Source: Chondrilla cf. caribensis (lineage: Eukaryota > Porifera > Demospongiae > Chondrillida > Chondrillidae). From it: DNA of 20,000 nucleotides. Numbering within the stretch: the stretch's first letter is position 1; the number at the start of each line of letters is the position of its first letter. Under the pieces are notes generated by a model that was not told where the DNA came from, did no database searches, and saw nothing but the letters and a program-made list of their open reading frames with translations. Positions 1 through 20,000 of the stretch are shown piece by piece. Where the stretch lies: assembly GCA_964020155.1 (NCBI GenBank), contig OZ026549.1:5111719-5131718 (forward strand). Reading direction: 5' to 3'. The position numbers and the translations under genes were made by a program.

Positions 1-2
1 CC

Positions 3-182
<180 letters not shown>

Positions 183-336
183 CGTTTGTGCACGTGTGCG
201 TTAGCATATACAGTATGTGCGTGTACATACACACGTTTATATGTACATGTATATACTGCATGTTTTGGGTACATGAACGGGCAGTGAACCACAATATCTC
301 TGACACAGTAGTACAGTGAGTGCACCACGTACATAC

Positions 337-438
337 CTCCACTCTCAGGAGTCCTCGGCTGGGGATCATTGTACTCCGGAGTAGTAAAACTCCCGGGATC
401 CAGTGGTGGATTATTATGTGTTATGTTTCCAACACCAT
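337..438 (-). other. MALT1: MALT1 exon 4: linker exon
   Basis: A 102-nt open segment between acceptor ACATAG (before 438) and donor GTATGT (after 337), phase 1 at both ends. Joined to exon 3 it reads through in frame and adds a Pro/Asn-rich stretch including NPPLDPGSFTTPEY. There is no domain in it. The assignment rests on splice sites, phase and position, so it is less certain than the Ig exons. Confidence 0.7.
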
Positions 439-2220
439 CTATGTACAGAGACATTCATGCAAACAATAGCTGGAATACAGAGGCTACATACACCAAGGGA
501 AACTACGTATATGCCATGTCCACGTCCTAGCAATATTGGAGTACATGCAGTGAAAAGCTTGTTGACGTGTAGGTGCCTACGTATGTACAGACATGTCCTC
601 AAGGACAGAAATGGACCCTGTACAAAAAGTATCACACACATTTACAAGTATGTACAACTACGTAAATTTGTACAGTTGTGCACATCTACATGTACCGTAC
701 CCCTCAATTTACACTGTGCACACAACTACGTACATTGAGAACTACCTACACAACCACAAACAGTTGTATACTTTTTCATGAACTGTACACACAACTCCAT
801 TGTACAGACAGATGCACAAATTCACACACCCACAACTTTGTCTGTAATGTAACTTCAAAGTGGAGTGAGGAGTGTCCCACAGTGCCCCCTCCCTCCACGT
901 CACCATCCACTCACCCATAGTGTCTTTACCCCTGAACCCTTCCCTCGGATCACTGGGAGAAGTCTCAGGTATGGGTTCAAACAGAACGTCGTCCGAGGTG
1001 TTTCTGAATCCCCCTGTCACGGTCCCTGGAGGGGATACTTCGACAACAGGGTCTTCTGTCCTAGTAGTTGGAGGGAGCACCCTCACCATGCAGGTGTTTG
1101 AACGCACTGTACTGTCCCTCAAGTGGGGGTTGCTGATTATGCAGTAGTAGAGACCTTTGTCTTCGAAGGATCGAATGGGATACTTCAGCAATGACTTGGT
1201 GTTCCCAGAGAGGGCTACACCGTCCTTGTACCACTGGTAGGTTGGGCCCTGTGGGTGGCTCTCGGCCTCACAGGTGAGGATGAGGTCTTCATTGATGAGA
1301 ACCTCTTGTTGAGGGTGGGGCTGCACCTTTACAACCGGCACCCCTGGAGAACACAGAGGGGTTGTATGTATGTACACGTATCAAGTACATTACACATGCA
1401 CTGTATATAGGGGGCACATGTACACTACGTCTACCAGATATATAGTTTCATGTATATCAAAAAAACATGTGAATATAGGAGTTTTACTGTGGTGAAACAG
1501 GTAACCACTTCCATCAACTAAATAAACACTTCACCTAGCATCCACTATTGCCTGGAAATCACTATCCTCTAGTTCACACTTCACCTAGTATAACCATTCC
1601 CACCCAGTAACCACTCGAACCTAGTAACCACTCCCACTTGGTAACCACTCCCACCTGGTAACCACTCCCACCTAGTATCCACTCTCATCCAGTAAGTAGC
1701 CTGCCACTCCTGCCTAATAACCACTCCCACCCAGTAACCACTCCCACCCAGTAACCACTCCCGCCCAGTAACCACTCTCGCCCAGTAACCACTCCCACCT
1801 AGTAACCACTCCCACCCAATAGCCACTCCCATCCAGTATGCCGAGTCTCACCTGCAACTTTCACAGTGACCCACTTGGAGAACACACACTGACCAACATC
1901 AGTTGATTCCATATAAGGATTGGTAGCCCGGCAACAGTAGCTTCCAGTGTGTTCCACCCCGATGGACTTGAATAGGAGAGTGCGGTGAGTAGCTCCAACG
2001 AGAGGATTTGGCTCGTTCCCCGAGAAAACAAACCACTGGTACAGAGGGTCTCCTGGTTGACAACGAGCTTCACAAGTCAGCTGAACCATAATACCAGCCC
2101 GGTAGGTGCCACCCATTGGCTGTTGGCATATTATAACTGGACCTGGATAAGTATAATAATAATAGTATACATACGTACATGTACATGTACACACAGACAA
2201 AACATATATGCATATACACG

Positions 2221-2299
<79 letters not shown>

Positions 2300-2904
2300 T
2301 GTGGGGTAAAACAAGCGTATATAATTGTGAGAAACACGATTTTTAACTACCTTGATACTTGGCTACTCATTCAAATTTGTGTCAATTAACCAATCTCCAT
2401 GCATTGCTTAAAGCACCCCTCCCACATCAACCCCATGCCCCAAACGCTCCACATGCCATATGCCAATGCACCATCCATACTGCAACCACAGACCCGTTCT
2501 GAAACCGACTTCATTCACTCACTTTTACTCAGAAATAGATTGTACGCCCTGTTGCACCCTATGCTTCGCAAGATATACACGAAGTCCTCCAGAGTCGGGA
2601 CTAAATCTCTTCTCTGAACGTCCACAAGGAGCCGCAGGGAAGGGCTGCGATTCAAAAGACTCTCTTGAGCAATCTTCTCAACTTCTACCTTGGAGTATGT
2701 CCCAATAGGGAGCCTGTCTACGAACAGTCTCCAATAATCCAAGCCTTCCGGGTTGGTATCGTCAAGGGCAACCGCCAGTTGTCGTAGCTTCATTTCAGGC
2801 AACGACTGGACACCCCCCTGTACCGAGTTTGGCTCGATGACACGCCGGGTAGGGGAATTGTCGTTGTAAGTCGTGGGTAGACAAGGATAGCCATTAAACT
2901 CCAT
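337..2904 (-). CDS. MALT1: MALT1 (type 1 paracaspase) homologue, 5' part; continues off the left edge
   Basis: Four exons can be joined: 2904-2523, 2142-1852, 1343-915 and 438-337. All have GT-AG borders and all junctions are phase 1, giving about 401 residues. Domain order is an N-terminal death-like domain (residues about 1-126), Ig1 (about 127-224), Ig2 (about 225-320) and a Pro/Ser/Thr-rich linker. In animals the order death-Ig-Ig followed by a caspase-like domain is that of MALT1, the protease and scaffold that signals to NF-kappaB with CARD coiled-coil proteins and BCL10. Fine matches to vertebrate MALT1 include SPSL-LL in the death domain, YQWF and FS-W at the end of Ig1, and YQWYK in Ig2. 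The start ATG at 2904 has G at -3 and +4, and the ORF opens there. The caspase-like catalytic domain and third Ig are not in the window, so protease activity cannot be judged. Confidence 0.87.
439..914 (-). other. MALT1 intron 3
   Basis: A 476-bp intron rich in GTACAT/TACGTA words, with no coding potential that I trust and no clear repeat. Open frames on the plus strand here have no recognisable composition. Confidence 0.6.
915..1343 (-). other. MALT1: MALT1 exon 3: Ig domain 2 plus start of linker
   Basis: A 429-nt phase 1-1 exon, with acceptor CTCCAG before 1343 and donor GTGAGT after 915. The Ig core is shown by LILTCEAES, YQWYKDG and GLYYCIISN. The last roughly 45 residues are low in hydrophobics and rich in Pro, Ser, Thr, Asp and Glu (for example EPIPETSPSDP). 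This matches the flexible region that separates Ig2 from the caspase-like domain in MALT1. I found no clear PxE-type TRAF6 site. Confidence 0.88.
1594..1838. repeat. 17-bp minisatellite in MALT1 intron 2
   Basis: About 14 degenerate copies of AGTAACCACTCCCACCC and close variants. One central interruption lies near 1690-1720. More diverged fragments extend left to about 1500. The array ends 12 bp from the exon 2 donor, and the whole 508-bp intron (1344-1851) is otherwise featureless. The Trp/Gly-rich minus-strand frame is a by-product of the repeat. Confidence 0.85.
1852..2142 (-). other. MALT1: MALT1 exon 2: Ig domain 1
   Basis: A 291-nt exon, phase 1 at both ends, acceptor CCAG before 2142 and donor GTGAGA after 1852. 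It encodes one C2/I-type Ig domain with the Cys of QLTCEA, the Trp of LYQWF and the Cys of GSYCCRATN, ending FSKWVTVKV. The closing FS-W motif is shared with MALT1 Ig1. The intron on its 5' side carries a (CA)n tract and the one on its 3' side a 17-bp minisatellite. Confidence 0.9.
2225..2297. repeat. (CA)n microsatellite in MALT1 intron 1
   Basis: A pure CA run of 73 bp. In the minus-strand transcript it is (GU)n, starting about 80 nt before the exon 2 acceptor. The rest of this intron (2143-2522) shows no feature. Confidence 0.95.
2523..2904 (-). other. MALT1: MALT1 exon 1: death domain
   Basis: Coding exon with initiator ATG at 2904 and donor GTGAGT directly after 2523, ending in phase 1. 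Its 127 codons contain an alpha-helical segment that begins near LPEMKLRQLAVALDD, has the buried Trp of YWRLFVDRLP, and ends with SPSLRLLVDV and TLEDFVYILRSIG. This fits the six-helix death fold at the N terminus of MALT1. Similarity to the human death domain is weak except at the SPSL-LL and DF-L positions, so the call rests partly on the Ig domains that follow. Confidence 0.8.
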
Positions 2905-3235
2905 TACTGTGTCGTTCTAGACCGTTAAGGTAGACAGAGGGGCCTTCAGAGAGCAAAAGTGACTCATGACAAAGATGCACAAACAGTTGTCATACGTACC
3001 AAGTCTCAGACAGATTTGTTTACTAACTTTTTGAGGAAGATTATGTCAATTTCTCCACTTGATGTTACTAAAAGGTTTATTTAAACCGATTGAGGGGACA
3101 ATAACTCGCCTAATTTAGAGAGACTAGTCCAAACTTGAGGAGAAATATGAAGAAAATACCGACAAGAAGTCACTGATTGTTCGTCATGCTGACCTTGCAA
3201 CGCTAAAATTAGAAGCATTGCGCAATAGAAACAAA
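2905..3235. promoter_or_regulatory. Candidate bidirectional promoter between MALT1 and PRCC
   Basis: Only 331 bp separate the two divergent start codons, so both 5' UTRs and core promoters must share this DNA unless there are upstream non-coding exons. No clear TATA box is seen on either strand. There is a perfect AP-1/bZIP word TGACTCA at 2960-2966. That this is a promoter is inferred from the gene arrangement. Confidence 0.55.
2960..2966. promoter_or_regulatory. AP-1-like site TGACTCA
   Basis: An exact match to the AP-1/bZIP consensus lies 57 bp upstream of the MALT1 ATG in the shared promoter. A 7-bp match occurs often by chance, so function is only suggested by its position. Confidence 0.3.
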
Positions 3236-3424
3236 ATGGCTGCTTTGGTTGATTACGGTTCCAGTGGAAGTAGTGACGAAGAAGAGAACGTTGTAGACTT
3301 ACCAGTGAAACCAAAGGACCAGAGGACTTTGATTTCAGTTCTTTCAAAGCAGATGAAAGATGTAAAAGACAGTTCAACTAAAAAAGGAGGCGTTAGAATT
3401 GGTCTACCTTCATTGCATTCTAAA
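3236..3424 (+). other. PRCC: PRCC exon 1
   Basis: This exon contains the start codon and 63 codons, donor GTAGGT after TCTAAA, phase 0. It encodes the hydrophobic-plus-acidic N terminus typical of PRCC. The following intron (3425-3655) holds a (CA)n tract that ends 26 bp before the exon 2 acceptor dinucleotide. Confidence 0.88.
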
Positions 3425-3556
3425 GTAGGTCTTAGTTATGTAGTATTGTGCAAATTTGGCCTTAGTTTTCATTTTATTGCATGTCTGTATATGTGAAATA
3501 TAAATACACGCGCGCATATGTACACACACGCAAATATGTACACACACACACAGACA

Positions 3557-3630
<74 letters not shown>

Positions 3631-3988
3631 ATTTACTGGTTATGATTGATTTTAGGATGACTCAGATGATGAGGATAGTGAGAAGCCAACAGCAAAGAAA
3701 GCCAACATTGAGAGTGATAATTCTGTAAGTAAACACGGTGAACCATAACAAGTGGCTGTGTTATGCAATAATCCTCCTCAAGGGTCACATTATTGAGGTA
3801 CTCTTCCATCTACCTGCTGCAGGGAAGGTCTGGGTTGGCATCACTTCTCCCAAAGCCGAAGAGTGGGGGAACCTTGGGCCAGTCCTCCAGCAAAGAGAGA
3901 ACCTCTTATAGCAAAACTGTTAAAAGCGCTTCACTTGTTCCACACACAGTCAGGAAAAGGCAACAGTTGAAGCAAACCAAGACAACGA

Positions 3989-4049
<61 letters not shown>

Positions 4050-4932
4050 TGTGTTTTTGTGTATATGTGTGCATACATGTTTGGGTGTCTGTGTCTGTGT
4101 GTCTACATGTACATACCTATGTAGGGGGGTATGTTTCATATTAATACTATCTAAACACATCTGTGTTTAGGTTACCAGTTGCCATGTTGTCTTTCTGTTG
4201 TTATTGTATGACTCGTAGAAGACTGATGGAAGTAGTTCCGAAGAAGAAGACAATGCCCCCTTCTTCTCCCATCTGGAGGAGCCAACAAGGGAAGGGACCT
4301 TAGATCAAGTGACGCAGCAACCTTCATCAGAGTGGGGTATTTCCAACACCTTCAATCCCTCCTCATCGTCTGGTCACTCCTTCCCTCCTTATTCCTCCGG
4401 TTTGTCGTCTTTTCCTCCAAACCCTCCCCCTCAGTTGGACCAGACGACAGTTGGTGCTGTCGATTATGAGGGGCTTCAGAGAGGGCATTTCGCAGGTGTC
4501 CAGGAGCCTGTACATTACCTTCCCTCTCAGTTCCCACAGTACGGGGATGATCCTTCGTCTTCACAGGGGGACAACACCAGGAAAGGAGAACCAGCCCCTA
4601 ATGACCTACAAATGGACCAACAAGCAGTGAGTTGTCTGTGTGTACATTTGTACTATGTGTACTGTATGTATGTACGTACATCACTAAATGAAGGTATTCT
4701 TGTCCAAATTCTAGTTGAAGCGGCTGATGGGAGGGAAAAATTGGAAACAGAACCAGGAAGTGATCAATTTCACGGACTTGAACGAGAAGGAGCTCATTCA
4801 GAGCGGAGAGCACATGCGATTAGTTCACAGTACAGAGGAGATGGAAGCCATGGTTGCTCAGGTATGGGGTGCATGTATTCATATATACATATGTAAGTAT
4901 ACAGTATGTATGTATGCATGTATGTACGTACG

Positions 4933-4964
<32 letters not shown>

Positions 4965-6160
4965 TGTATATATGTATGTATGTATGTACGTATGTTATAT
5001 GTATACTTATAAGTATGTGTGTATTCATGTGTGTATGTATGTAGATATATACGTACAGTATGTTTGTACATATCTACTCATGTAAAGTACATGAATACAC
5101 ATGTATGTGTGCATAATAAGGATAGTACAATACATGTATACTTACATGTGTGTTTGAAACAAGATACACTGTACATGCATGCGTATGTACATGTGTGTAT
5201 GCTGTATGTACAGATATCAACGGATGGTATACATACTTGTTAGGATATAGATGCTCTGGTAGTGTGGTATGACATACACTTGGCCCTGTGCCCATGTCTT
5301 AACTACTGAATATTGTTTGTGCTCAATGTATGCAAGCACTGTGTATGCAGTACGCAAGCGCAGTGTAGGATTAATCTGTTACTGTCTTCCTTGCAGTCTG
5401 CATTGGAGAAGGAGGTCAGTGGAATGGCCAAGAGAAAGCATCAGATCACCTTTCTGGTGTCTCAGGTGAGTGTGTGTCTTTGTGGGACTGTTCACCACTT
5501 CTACGCATGTGTGCATGTTCTAAGGACCAAGATTATGAGGATCAATAATTGTCGACAATGTGTACCCCCGGAAGCCCTTCCTAGCTTAAGCTTAGAGTAT
5601 GGTCCCATCCAGACCCTCATGGTTGGAGCATTCTTATGTACCACATGTACTGTGCTGCGACATGTTCCTTCATTGTATTTCGTATACTCAAAGTAAATAC
5701 ATGTAATCGTTTATGGCTGTAATCTTCTCTCTGTAATATCAATGCATTCTTTGTATAAATGTGGCTAGGATATTCTCTGTATAACTGATATACTCATCTA
5801 TATTTTCTGTATGGTTGGCACGATATTCTTCATATAGTATAAATAGTATATTCGATGTGTGGTTTGTATACTCTCTGTATAATCAGTATACCCATCTATA
5901 CTTTCTGTATGGTTAAAGTAATATTCTTCATATATGTAAATAGTATACTCTCTGTGTGGTTAGTATACTTTCTGTATAACCAGTATACCTGTCTATATTT
6001 TCTGTATGGTTAGCGTGATATTCTTCATATAAATAGTATACTTTTTGTATAACTCAGTATACTCTCATATTAGGCCAAGTCTCGAGAGCTTCAACTGAAA
6101 AATCAGTGGGCCCAGAACAGAATGTCGAGGAGACAAACACAAATGAAATATGGGTTTTAA
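3236..6160 (+). CDS. PRCC: PRCC homologue, complete, seven exons
   Basis: The exons are 3236-3424, 3656-3724, 3823-3990, 4219-4626, 4715-4861, 5397-5465 and 6074-6160. All introns are phase 0 with GT-AG ends, giving 378 residues and a TAA stop. The N terminus MAALVDYGSSGSSDEEE resembles PRCC, as do an acidic block (DDSDDEDSEKPTAKK) and the LASLLPKPK motif. A Ser/Pro-rich middle follows, then LKRLMGGK with EVINF. The decisive part is the C terminus, KRKHQITFLVSQ followed by SRRQTQMKYGF, the most conserved block of the family. PRCC is a nuclear, spliceosome-associated protein reported to bind the checkpoint protein MAD2B, and in humans it is fused to TFE3 in renal carcinoma. Human PRCC is about 490 residues; this copy is shorter in its Pro-rich part. 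The start has A at -3 and G at +4. Confidence 0.93.
3565..3627. repeat. (CA)n microsatellite in PRCC intron 1
   Basis: A pure CA run of 63 bp preceded by imperfect CACAGACA. It ends 26 bp before the exon 2 acceptor dinucleotide and takes the place of a normal polypyrimidine tract. Confidence 0.93.
3656..3724 (+). other. PRCC: PRCC exon 2: acidic/basic block
   Basis: A 23-codon exon between TTTTAG and GTAAGT, phase 0 at both ends. It encodes an Asp/Glu/Ser run followed by KPTAKKA, matching the acidic-then-KKK stretch of PRCC. It is too short for ordinary ORF detection and was found by splice sites. Confidence 0.85.
3823..3990 (+). other. PRCC: PRCC exon 3, donor inside a (GT)n tract
   Basis: A 56-codon exon after acceptor CTGCAG. 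It encodes LASLLPKPK, a conserved PRCC motif, then a basic Ser/Lys-rich stretch. The exon must end at AAA|GTGTGT at 3990: the next 57 bases are pure (GT)n and the frame beyond is Cys-Val repeat. The donor is therefore the first GT of the microsatellite. Confidence 0.83.
3991..4047. repeat. (GT)n microsatellite starting at the PRCC exon 3 donor
   Basis: A 57-bp pure GT run whose first two bases are the splice donor. An imperfect GT-rich tail continues to about 4100. Confidence 0.93.
4219..4626 (+). other. PRCC: PRCC exon 4: Ser/Pro-rich middle
   Basis: A 136-codon phase 0 exon from CGTAG to GTGAGT. It starts with an acidic segment (SSSEEEDNAPFFSHL), which resembles the acidic DEE-FFSL part of vertebrate PRCC. 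It then becomes low-complexity Ser/Pro/Gln/Asp, which is expected to be disordered. Confidence 0.88.
4715..4861 (+). other. PRCC: PRCC exon 5: conserved KRL-G-K / EVINF block
   Basis: A 49-codon exon between TTCTAG and GTATGG, phase 0. LKRLMGGKNW and EVINFTDLNE align with the FKRLQGKR and EEINF region of vertebrate PRCC. It ends in a likely helix rich in Glu and Met. Confidence 0.9.
4862..5396 (+). other. PRCC intron 5 with (ATGT)n tract
   Basis: A 535-bp intron. From about 4901 to 5000 it is imperfect (ATGT/GTAC)n, and to about 5225 it remains full of TACATG words. No coding sign is seen. Confidence 0.7.
5397..5465 (+). other. PRCC: PRCC exon 6: KRKHQITFL motif
   Basis: A 23-codon exon between CTTGCAG and GTGAGT. 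It ends with KRKHQITFLVSQ, almost the same as the RRKHQITYLIHQ of human PRCC. Together with exon 7 this is the signature of the family. Confidence 0.93.
5765..6070. repeat. About 97-bp tandem repeat in PRCC intron 6
   Basis: Roughly three AT-rich copies share TCTGTATGGTTAG, GATATTCTTCATAT and AAATAGTATACT blocks. Period is 98 then 97 bp, with a shortened last copy that runs up to the exon 7 acceptor. The first 300 bp of the intron (5466-5764) show nothing notable. Confidence 0.75.
6074..6160 (+). other. PRCC: PRCC exon 7: conserved C terminus and stop
   Basis: The last 28 codons and TAA, after acceptor ATTAG. AKSRELQLKNQW and SRRQTQMKYGF match the vertebrate PRCC end nearly residue for residue, including the terminal KYGF. 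This short exon is isolated from exon 6 by a 608-bp intron. Confidence 0.94.
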
Positions 6161-6328
6161 CTGTCAATATCATTATATTATGTATCATTGCCTAACAATA
6201 TTATGTATAATATAACCATGCAATATCTTTTAATTATTGAATGCTATTGATTGATAATATGAAATACAGTACTCTGGCACATAATATAGTACTCCAAATA
6301 CTATGATAATAATTATATTCTCGGCAAA

Positions 6329-6381
6329 AATAAAATTGATATTAAAGTATTCAAACATTATTCCTTCGTGCAATCAATAAA
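6329..6381 (+). terminator. Candidate PRCC poly(A) signals (two AATAAA)
   Basis: AATAAA at 6329-6334 and again at 6376-6381 lie 169 and 216 nt after the PRCC stop codon. Either could direct cleavage. The choice cannot be made from sequence alone. Confidence 0.5.
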
Positions 6382-6394
6382 CTGGATATACAAG

Positions 6395-6400
6395 TTTAAT
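6395..6400 (-). terminator. Candidate receptor poly(A) signal (ATTAAA)
   Basis: The minus strand reads ATTAAA here, about 165 nt after the receptor stop codon. It is the commonest variant of AATAAA. A second ATTAAA on this strand lies further left, near 6230. No canonical AATAAA was found on this strand in the spacer. Confidence 0.35.
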
Positions 6401-6425
6401 TAGGATTCTATTGCAGCAATGTAGT

Positions 6426-6506
6426 GAATAATAAGGTAAGAAGTCGCATCTAGCAGCACACACACAGAATAATAAGGTAAGAAGTCGCATCTAGCAGCAC
6501 ACACAC
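6426..6506. repeat. Tandem duplication, 41-bp unit x2
   Basis: The unit starts GAATAATAAGGTAAGAAGTC at 6426 and again at 6467, and each copy ends in a short CACACA run. The two copies are essentially identical, so the duplication is recent. It sits in the spacer between the two genes, probably in the 3' UTR or just past the end of the receptor transcript. Confidence 0.85.
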
Positions 6507-6563
6507 ACAAAGAGAGAGAAACAGAGAGAGAGACACACACTGTGCTATTGTTACATGAAATTA

Positions 6564-19894
<13,331 letters not shown>

Positions 19895-20000
19895 CTATGT
19901 GCAGTAAAAGAATACCAAAATAACATACGTACGTACACACAAGGGCTCTTATCCATGCTACAGTATAATTGTATGTATATGCATGTATGTATGTACATAC
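19895..20000 (-). other. aGPCR intron, cut by the right edge
   Basis: Sequence upstream of the FN3 1 acceptor, with TACGTAC and TATGCATGTATG words. The exon that must precede FN3 1 in phase 1 is not in the window. Confidence 0.6.

Larger units (their letters stand above)
6161..6563. other. Intergenic tail-to-tail spacer between PRCC and the adhesion GPCR
   Basis: An AT-rich 403-bp spacer between two stop codons. On the plus strand AATAAA occurs at 6329-6334 and 6376-6381, good poly(A) signals for PRCC. On the minus strand ATTAAA reads at 6400-6395, about 165 nt past the receptor stop. The two 3' UTRs therefore probably overlap. A 41-bp tandem duplication lies at 6426-6506. Confidence 0.6.

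Noticed and set aside
742..914. Extension of the Ig2 exon frame past 915
   Set aside because: A strong GTGAGT donor follows 915, and the next exon joins in phase. The extended frame loses protein-like composition.
1581..1832. Trp/Gly-rich minus-strand frame
   Set aside because: Produced by the 17-bp minisatellite in an intron.
4820..5295. Tyr/Thr/His- and Tyr/Met/Cys-rich frames in PRCC intron 5
   Set aside because: They follow the ATGT/TACA simple sequence and have no domain content.

Overview
This window looks like a stretch of nuclear genome from an animal, most likely an early-branching invertebrate. The evidence is split genes with GT-AG introns, metazoan-only domain combinations, an adhesion GPCR, a MALT1-type paracaspase, many dinucleotide microsatellites and small TA-flanked transposon relics. 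Compact introns full of GTAC/TACGTA words and (CA)n tracts would suit a sponge, but that is an inference and is not shown by any one feature.

Three genes account for the coding content. (1) Minus strand, 337-2904: the 5' part of a MALT1 (paracaspase) homologue, with a death domain, Ig1, Ig2 and the start of a linker. The catalytic domain would lie beyond the left edge. (2) Plus strand, 3236-6160: a complete seven-exon PRCC homologue (spliceosome-associated proline-rich protein), divergently arranged with MALT1 across a 331-bp spacer. (3) Minus strand, 6564-19894: a very long adhesion G-protein-coupled receptor, 5' incomplete, which I could chain across 21 exons with matching splice phases. 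In protein order it encodes FN3 x3, Ig x4, EGF, Ig, an unrecognised alpha/beta-looking segment with a furin-like RRKR site, HRM, GAIN with GPS (cleavable HL|T), a seven-helix domain and a 180-residue tail. The window holds about 1760 residues of it. PRCC and the receptor are convergent, with about 400 bp between their stop codons.

The rest is intron or short intergenic DNA. It holds (GT/CA)n tracts up to 277 bp, minisatellites with 17-, 41- and about 97-bp periods, two nearly identical 175-bp pogo-like MITEs in opposite orientation inside the receptor, a third diverged 175-bp element, a 116-bp fold-back hairpin and a 446-bp terminal-inverted-repeat element rich in GTTAACGG words. I saw no tRNA, rRNA or CRISPR array.

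The genes need not work together. MALT1 is an intracellular signalling protease and scaffold, PRCC acts in the nucleus, and the receptor sits at the plasma membrane. The most interesting item is the receptor: its architecture, its strict phase-1 modular exons and its two candidate cleavage sites.
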